Assembly: GCA_023423405.1 (NCBI GenBank)
Contig: JAFAFR010000008.1
Location: 372,001 to 436,000 of the forward strand
Origin: Bacteroidota bacterium
Lineage (GTDB): Bacteria; Bacteroidota; Bacteroidia; Chitinophagales; Chitinophagaceae
Direction of reading: 5' to 3'
Length of the DNA stretch: 64,000 bases
Positions 59,362-64,000 of the stretch are shown here, in pieces. The stretch's first letter is position 1; each line of letters starts with the position of its first letter. The notes under the pieces are model-generated. The model saw nothing but the letters and a program-made list of their open reading frames with translations. It ran no database searches and had not been told where the DNA came from. The translations under genes and the position numbers were made by a program.

Positions 59362-59682
59362 ATGGAAAATGCCAATGCCAGAAAAAAAAGCCTGTTCAGG
59401 ATCAACTACCAGTTGGTAGTAAAGAACCTTCCTTTTTTTCTGTTCCTGAGCGCACTGGCCGTGATCTATATCTATAACGGCCACTATTCCGATAAGATCA
59501 TTAAATCGATCAGCAGGACCAATACAGAATTGCGCGAACTGCAGTACGAGTACAAGACATTGAAGAGTGAAGTGATGTTCCGCAGCAAACAGACAGAACT
59601 GGCCAGGGCAGTGGCTCCTATGGGATTGAAGGAGCTGGTGACGCCGCCGGTGATTTTGACCGACAGTACAAAGCATCAATAA
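59362..59682 (+). CDS. ftsL: FtsL-like cell division protein
   Basis: A 106-residue bitopic protein: short cytoplasmic N-terminus, one transmembrane helix (about 24-40, FFLFLSALAVIYIYNG) and a periplasmic coiled coil (TNTELRELQYEYKTLKSEV). Sequence similarity in the FtsL family is low, so I name it by layout and position between rsmH and the ftsI-type gene, where ftsL is expected. Start is ATG at 59362 rather than the upstream TTG at 59344. Confidence 0.8.
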   Translation: MENANARKKSLFRINYQLVVKNLPFFLFLSALAVIYIYNGHYSDKIIKSISRTNTELRELQYEYKTLKSEVMFRSKQTELARAVAPMGLKELVTPPVILTDSTKHQ

Positions 59683-59706
59683 TAAAACAACCGAATCAAA
59701 GGTGCT

Positions 59707-61815
59707 GTGGAAGTAAAGCGCGACATATTATGGAGGGTGTACCTCTGTTTTCTGGGAATCGTTTTGCTCGCATGCTTTGTGTTGGGAAAAGCTCTTTACA
59801 TACAGAACGCAGAAGGAAATTACTGGAGAAGTAAAAGCGACAGCCTGCATACGCGCATCGTGAACCTCGACGCCGACCGCGGTACCATTTACAGCGCCGA
59901 CGGAAATATGCTGAGCACTTCCATCCCTTATTTCAATATCTATATTGACTTTGGGGCGGAAGGCCTCCGTGAAAAGAACGGCCGCCGTTTCCGGGAGAAC
60001 CTCGACTCGCTGAGCTATAGCCTCGCTGCCCTGTTCCGTGACCAGGGCGCAAAAGCTTACCGCAACCAGTTGCTCGAAGGCTTTCGTAAAAAGAACCGTT
60101 ACTATCCGCTGAAGAAAAACCTCTCCTTCGCTGTCTACCAGCAATTGCGCGAACTGCCGCTTATCCGGCAGGGCAGGAACAAAAGCGGGTTCATTGCAGA
60201 AGTGAAAAGCAAACGCATGAATCCCTATGGACTGCTGGCCAACCGTACCATCGGTTTGTCGCGCGAGAACGCACAGAATGTAGGCCTCGAAAGAACCTAC
60301 GACAGCCTGCTGAAAGGAGAAACGGGAAAGCGCCTCGTACGGTTTATTTCCGGCGGAGTGGCGGTACCGGTGGAAGGTTATGAAGTGGAGCCGGAGAATG
60401 GAAGAGACCTGGTGACCACGCTCGATGTCAACATCCAGGACATTGCCGAAAATGCCCTGCTGAAAATGATGATCGAAAACGAAGCGGAGCAGGGCACCTG
60501 CCTGGTTATGGAAGTGGCAACGGGTAAGCTCAAAGCCATCGCCAACCTGGGTAAACGCGGAGAAGGGGAGTACTGGGAAGACCTGAACTACTCCATCCGC
60601 GCCACCGAACCGGGATCTACTTTCAAGCTCGCCACGCTGCTGTCTTTGCTGGAAGACGGAAAGGTCAATATCGCCTCCACCGTCAACCTCGACAAAGGTA
60701 TGTGGCGGGTGAATGGCAGAACGGTGTACGACAGCGAACAGCATGGCCGGGAGGAAGTAACGGTGCAGCAGGCTTTTGATCTCAGCAGCAACGTGGGAAT
60801 GGCAAAACTCGCCACGCAGTTTTATGCAAAGGACCCGATGACCTATGTCAATCACCTGCGCAAACTGCGCCTGCACGAATTTTCCGGTGTTGACCTGGTA
60901 GGCGAAAACCACCCGGTCATCAAAACGCCGAAATCGCGCACCTGGAGCGCCACCTCGCTTCCCTGGATGGCTTTCGGATACGAAGTGCTGGTGAGCCCGC
61001 TGCAAACACTGATGCTGTACAACGCAGTGGCCAACGACGGAAAAATGATGCGGCCCTACCTCGTGGAAGAGATCCGGAAAGGCGCTGAACTGATCCAGCA
61101 CAATGAACCGGAAATAATAGTGGACAAGATCTGCAGCGAAGCCACCTTAAAGCAGTTGAGAACCTGCCTGCAGTCGGTGTTGACGAATGGAACGGGGAAA
61201 GCTTTGCAGACGCCCTTCTACAGTATCGCCGGAAAAACAGGAACAGCGCTGGTAGCCAATGGCAACCGCGGTTATTCCGATCACATTTACCAGAGTTCTT
61301 TCGCCGGGTATTTCCCGGCCGATAAACCGATATACAGTTGCGTCGTGGTGATCAAAAACAAACCGCATGCAAAAAAATATTACGGAGGCGCAGTAGCGGG
61401 ACCCGTGTTCCGCGAGATCGCCGATAAGCTCTTTGCCATTTCAGCGCAGGAAATACCTGCGGCCACTGCACAGCTTCCTGCAAAGGACAGCAGCGCCTAC
61501 GCTTTCAGCGGAGCCAGCCAGGATATGAAAACCGTATTGGGAAAATTGTCCTGGCCCTACAGCGACAGCAGCCTTTCTTCCGAATGGTCGCAGGTTGCCG
61601 CAGGCGCCGGCCAGGCAGCACAGCTTCGCGCCAGGAATATGGAAGAAGCGCTGATGCCCGACCTGCGCGGACTGGGGCTGAAAGATGCACTCTACCTGGT
61701 GGAACAGCGAAAGCTCAAACTGCAGGTGAAAGGAAAAGGAAAAGTGACAACGCAGTGGCCGGAACCGGGGCAGCCGCTCCGGAAGGAACAACCGGTGCAG
61801 ATTGTATTGAACTGA
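59707..61815 (+). CDS. ftsI: Septal penicillin-binding protein (FtsI/PBP2B-like) with PASTA domain
   Basis: The peptidoglycan transpeptidase of cell division. The 702-residue protein starts with GTG at 59707, has one N-terminal transmembrane helix (about 11-30), a pedestal domain, and the transpeptidase motifs S304-TFK (EPGSTFK), S360-SN and K510-TGTA. The C-terminal PASTA domain (about 647-702) is more typical of PBP2x/PknB-type enzymes and of Bacteroidota FtsI proteins. Its stop overlaps the murE ATG (TGATG). Position in the dcw cluster supports the septal role. Confidence 0.95.
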   Translation: MEVKRDILWRVYLCFLGIVLLACFVLGKALYIQNAEGNYWRSKSDSLHTRIVNLDADRGTIYSADGNMLSTSIPYFNIYIDFGAEGLREKNGRRFRENLDSLSYSLAALFRDQGAKAYRNQLLEGFRKKNRYYPLKKNLSFAVYQQLRELPLIRQGRNKSGFIAEVKSKRMNPYGLLANRTIGLSRENAQNVGLERTYDSLLKGETGKRLVRFISGGVAVPVEGYEVEPENGRDLVTTLDVNIQDIAENALLKMMIENEAEQGTCLVMEVATGKLKAIANLGKRGEGEYWEDLNYSIRATEPGSTFKLATLLSLLEDGKVNIASTVNLDKGMWRVNGRTVYDSEQHGREEVTVQQAFDLSSNVGMAKLATQFYAKDPMTYVNHLRKLRLHEFSGVDLVGENHPVIKTPKSRTWSATSLPWMAFGYEVLVSPLQTLMLYNAVANDGKMMRPYLVEEIRKGAELIQHNEPEIIVDKICSEATLKQLRTCLQSVLTNGTGKALQTPFYSIAGKTGTALVANGNRGYSDHIYQSSFAGYFPADKPIYSCVVVIKNKPHAKKYYGGAVAGPVFREIADKLFAISAQEIPAATAQLPAKDSSAYAFSGASQDMKTVLGKLSWPYSDSSLSSEWSQVAAGAGQAAQLRARNMEEALMPDLRGLGLKDALYLVEQRKLKLQVKGKGKVTTQWPEPGQPLRKEQPVQIVLN

Positions 61816-63281
61816 TGGTGATACTACAGGACATACTTTACCAGGTGAAGATCCGTTCGGTGAACGGCAACCTGCAAACGCCGGTGGGCGGATTGCAGAT
61901 CGATTCCCGGAGAGTAGGTGAGCAGGACTGTTTTATCGCAACCAGGGGTGTGCAAAGCGATGGCCACCTGTTTATCGGCAAAGCCATTGCAGCAGGGGCC
62001 AAAAGCATTGTGTGTGAGCAGGTGCCGGAGCAAACAGAACCGGGCATCACTTATGTGGAAGTGGAAAACGCAGCGGCAGCGGCAGGTTGGATGGCCCATC
62101 ATTTTTACGGTGAACCATCGCGGCAACTGAAACTGGTAGGGGTGACCGGTACCAACGGAAAAACAACGGTCGCCACTTTATTATACAAGCTCTTTACAAC
62201 ACTGGGGTACGATTGTGGTTTGCTGAGTACGGTGCAGAACCGGATTGCCGGGGAAGTCTACGAAGCAACACATACCACGCCCGACGCCATCAGCATCAAC
62301 GCGTTGCTGCGCAGGATGGTGGATGCAGGATGCCGCTTCGCTTTCATGGAAGTGAGCTCCCATGCCATTCACCAGCATCGCATCACCGGCCTGCAGTTTG
62401 CGGGTGGCGTGTTTACCAATATCACCCACGATCATCTCGACTACCACAAGAGTTTTGACGAGTACATCCGGGTGAAGAAAATGTTCTTTGACCAATTGCC
62501 CGCTTCGGCTTTTGCCATCAGCAACCTCGATGATAAAAGAGGACCGGTGATGTTGCAGAACACCGCTGCCGCCAGTCACTACTACAGCCTGCGCTCGGTA
62601 GCGGGGTTCAAGGGGAAGATACTGGAGAACGGTTTGTCGGGACTGCTGATGACCATCAACGACCAGGAAGTGCATTTTCGCCTCATCGGCGAATTCAATG
62701 CCTACAACCTGCTGGCGGTATATGCAGTGGCCGTAAGCCTTGGCGAAGACAAACAGGAAGTGCTGCGCTGTCTCAGTATGCTGACCGGCGCGGAAGGAAG
62801 GTTCGAATATATCCTGTCGCCGGTGGATCGCATCCTGGGAATCGTGGACTATGCCCACACACCCGATGCACTGGAAAATGTGCTGAAAACGATCCGCCAG
62901 TTGCGCAAAGGAGATGAAAAGATCTTTACAGTAGTGGGTTGCGGTGGAGACCGCGACAAAACAAAAAGACCCGTGATGGCGCAGGTTGCCTGCGACCACA
63001 GCGACAAGGCCATCTTCACTTCGGATAACCCCCGCAGTGAGGACCCCAACCAGATCCTGCGCGATATGGAAGCAGGGCTGAATACGGCGGGCCGCAAGAA
63101 ATTTCTTTCTATCGCCGACCGGCGCGAGGCCATTAAAACGGCCCTCAGCCTGGCAGGCCCGGGCGACATTGTGCTGGTGGCGGGAAAGGGACACGAGAAA
63201 TACCAGGAGATAAAGGGCGTGAAAAACCATTTCGACGACAAGGAAGAACTGGAAAACGCGATCGCTCTTTTAGGAAAATAA
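61815..63281 (+). CDS. murE: UDP-MurNAc-tripeptide synthetase (MurE)
   Basis: Adds the third residue to UDP-MurNAc-L-Ala-D-Glu. The 488-residue protein (ATG at 61815, overlapping the ftsI stop) has the P-loop GVTGTNGKTTVATLLYK, FMEVSSHAIHQHRI, the THDHLDYHKSFDEYI stretch, and the DNPRSEDP motif (about residue 398) which in family members indicates specificity for meso-diaminopimelate. This fits a DAP-type cell wall. A longer upstream frame has no family sequence and overlaps ftsI, so I reject it. Confidence 0.97.
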   Translation: MVILQDILYQVKIRSVNGNLQTPVGGLQIDSRRVGEQDCFIATRGVQSDGHLFIGKAIAAGAKSIVCEQVPEQTEPGITYVEVENAAAAAGWMAHHFYGEPSRQLKLVGVTGTNGKTTVATLLYKLFTTLGYDCGLLSTVQNRIAGEVYEATHTTPDAISINALLRRMVDAGCRFAFMEVSSHAIHQHRITGLQFAGGVFTNITHDHLDYHKSFDEYIRVKKMFFDQLPASAFAISNLDDKRGPVMLQNTAAASHYYSLRSVAGFKGKILENGLSGLLMTINDQEVHFRLIGEFNAYNLLAVYAVAVSLGEDKQEVLRCLSMLTGAEGRFEYILSPVDRILGIVDYAHTPDALENVLKTIRQLRKGDEKIFTVVGCGGDRDKTKRPVMAQVACDHSDKAIFTSDNPRSEDPNQILRDMEAGLNTAGRKKFLSIADRREAIKTALSLAGPGDIVLVAGKGHEKYQEIKGVKNHFDDKEELENAIALLGK

Positions 63282-63371
63282 TTGGATCGAAGGATCCGGA
63301 ACTTTTAGGACGGTTACAAACACAAATCCACCGGCTGGACACCGGTGGTAAGCCAGAGACAACAGACCATC

Positions 63372-64000
63372 ATGCTGTACCACTTAATTGATTGGTTAAA
63401 AACTTTAGGAGTAAAGTTCCCGGGAAGTGCACTGTTTCAGTTCATCACTTCCCGGGTGTTGCTGGCCGTTATCCTCTCGCTGATCATTACCACCGTTTTC
63501 GGTAAGAAACTGATCAGCTACCTGCTGAAAAAGCAGGTAGGCGAGTCCGTTAGAGACCTCGGGCTCCAGGGCGAACAGCAGAAAAAAGGAACGCCTACCA
63601 TGGGCGGCCTTATCATCATACTGGCCGTGATCCTGCCAACACTGTTGCTGGCAGATCTTTCCAAGGCCTATGTGCGGCTGATGATATTCAGCACCATCTG
63701 GCTGGGGCTTATCGGGTTCATCGACGATTACCTCAAGCTGCGTGCGAAAAAGATCGCCCAGCAACAGGGTGTGGCGTATAAAAAGGGTGATAAGGACGGC
63801 CTGGCCGGCTGGTTCAAAATAATGGGACAAGTAGGACTGGGACTGATCATAGGCCTCACCCTGCTGTTCAATGAGAATACCAGGGTATGGCGTGAATATA
63901 CGGGCACGCCGCAGAAAGGAGAGAACATGAAAGTGGTGAAGTTCCAGGGCAAGGAAAGGTATTTTGTGGAAGCGAACGAACCCATCACCACCATTCCTTT
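63372..64000 (+). CDS. mraY: Phospho-N-acetylmuramoyl-pentapeptide transferase, 5' part
   Basis: Makes lipid I by joining UDP-MurNAc-pentapeptide to undecaprenyl phosphate. The gene starts with ATG at 63372 and is cut by the window end, leaving 209 codons. Motifs: KKGTPTMGGLIII (72-83), the catalytic FIDDYLKL (116-123, D118 and D119), and about four transmembrane helices so far. The segment after residue 170 (EYTGTPQKGENMKVVKF) is a long loop insertion as in Bacteroidota MraY. It lies 90 bp after murE. Confidence 0.95.
   Translation, partial: MLYHLIDWLKTLGVKFPGSALFQFITSRVLLAVILSLIITTVFGKKLISYLLKKQVGESVRDLGLQGEQQKKGTPTMGGLIIILAVILPTLLLADLSKAYVRLMIFSTIWLGLIGFIDDYLKLRAKKIAQQQGVAYKKGDKDGLAGWFKIMGQVGLGLIIGLTLLFNENTRVWREYTGTPQKGENMKVVKFQGKERYFVEANEPITTIP

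Noticed and set aside
59728..61101. 457-codon open frame antisense to ftsI
   Set aside because: Shadow of a gene with all catalytic motifs in frame; no motifs of its own.
1..64000. tRNA, rRNA, insertion sequences and CRISPR arrays
   Set aside because: I looked through all gaps by eye and found no T-loop-like tRNA signatures, transposase frames, terminal repeats or spaced repeats; very short elements could be missed.

Overview
The window is a dense, roughly 53% GC bacterial chromosome segment with no mobile elements, CRISPR arrays, tRNA or rRNA genes that I could find. It most likely comes from a Bacteroidota member, probably Chitinophagales/Chitinophagaceae. Reasons: a PorT-type type IX secretion protein beside ubiE, menaquinone-type UbiE, Wzi-like and DUF5723-like outer-membrane proteins, hardly any Shine-Dalgarno sites, and promoters of the Bacteroidota type (-33 TTTG, -7 TAnnTTTG). 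The family-level placement is inference.

Layout. 1-4.2 kb: 3' end of a RelA/SpoT gene, purA, a very acidic small protein and pabB. 4.2-12.4 kb (minus strand): lytic transglycosylase, gatA, tatA, rplS, then rny-zapA-coiled-coil gene-pheT, which links tRNA charging, cell division and RNA decay. 12.4-13.0 kb: the only long non-coding stretch (566 bp), holding a structured inverted repeat, three DnaA-box-like 9-mers spaced exactly 21 bp, and the dnaB promoter. 13-23.6 kb: dnaB, rsmE, terC, pyrD, a thiolase, a LuxR-type response regulator with a TPR histidine kinase, an ABC exporter and a sugar transferase with an altered active-site dyad. 23.6-29.5 kb (minus): comM/yifB, an M1 peptidase, a short MutS-like ATPase and a dihydroorotase.

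29.6-37.4 kb is the most unusual part: one tight plus-strand operon with a Wzi-like barrel, UbiA prenyltransferase, type III polyketide synthase, SAM methyltransferase, FAD-dependent oxidoreductase, DUF5723-like barrel, a CoA-binding protein and a YkuK/DUF458 protein. The four central enzymes would suffice in principle to make, methylate, oxidise and prenylate a phenolic lipid or quinone. 37.4-49.4 kb: a secreted unknown, engB, the pyruvate dehydrogenase E2 with two lipoyl domains, a GT2 glycosyltransferase fused to a HAD-like domain without its catalytic residues, rhomboid protease, porT, ubiE, an M48 peptidase, dnaX and a GNAT-like protein. 49.6-57.7 kb: three small envelope genes, an L,D-transpeptidase lipoprotein, atpD-atpC, yqgE, an orphan histidine kinase and queA. 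57.9-64 kb: the start of the division and cell wall (dcw) cluster, mraZ-rsmH-ftsL-ftsI-murE-mraY (cut by the window end), preceded by a 10-bp-period repeat that fits an MraZ operator.

Genes are very tightly packed. Convergent neighbours abut or overlap (twice by exactly 23 bp), several genes begin with TTG or GTG directly on the upstream stop codon, and several ATGs lie only 4-6 nt behind a -7 promoter box, suggesting leaderless transcripts.
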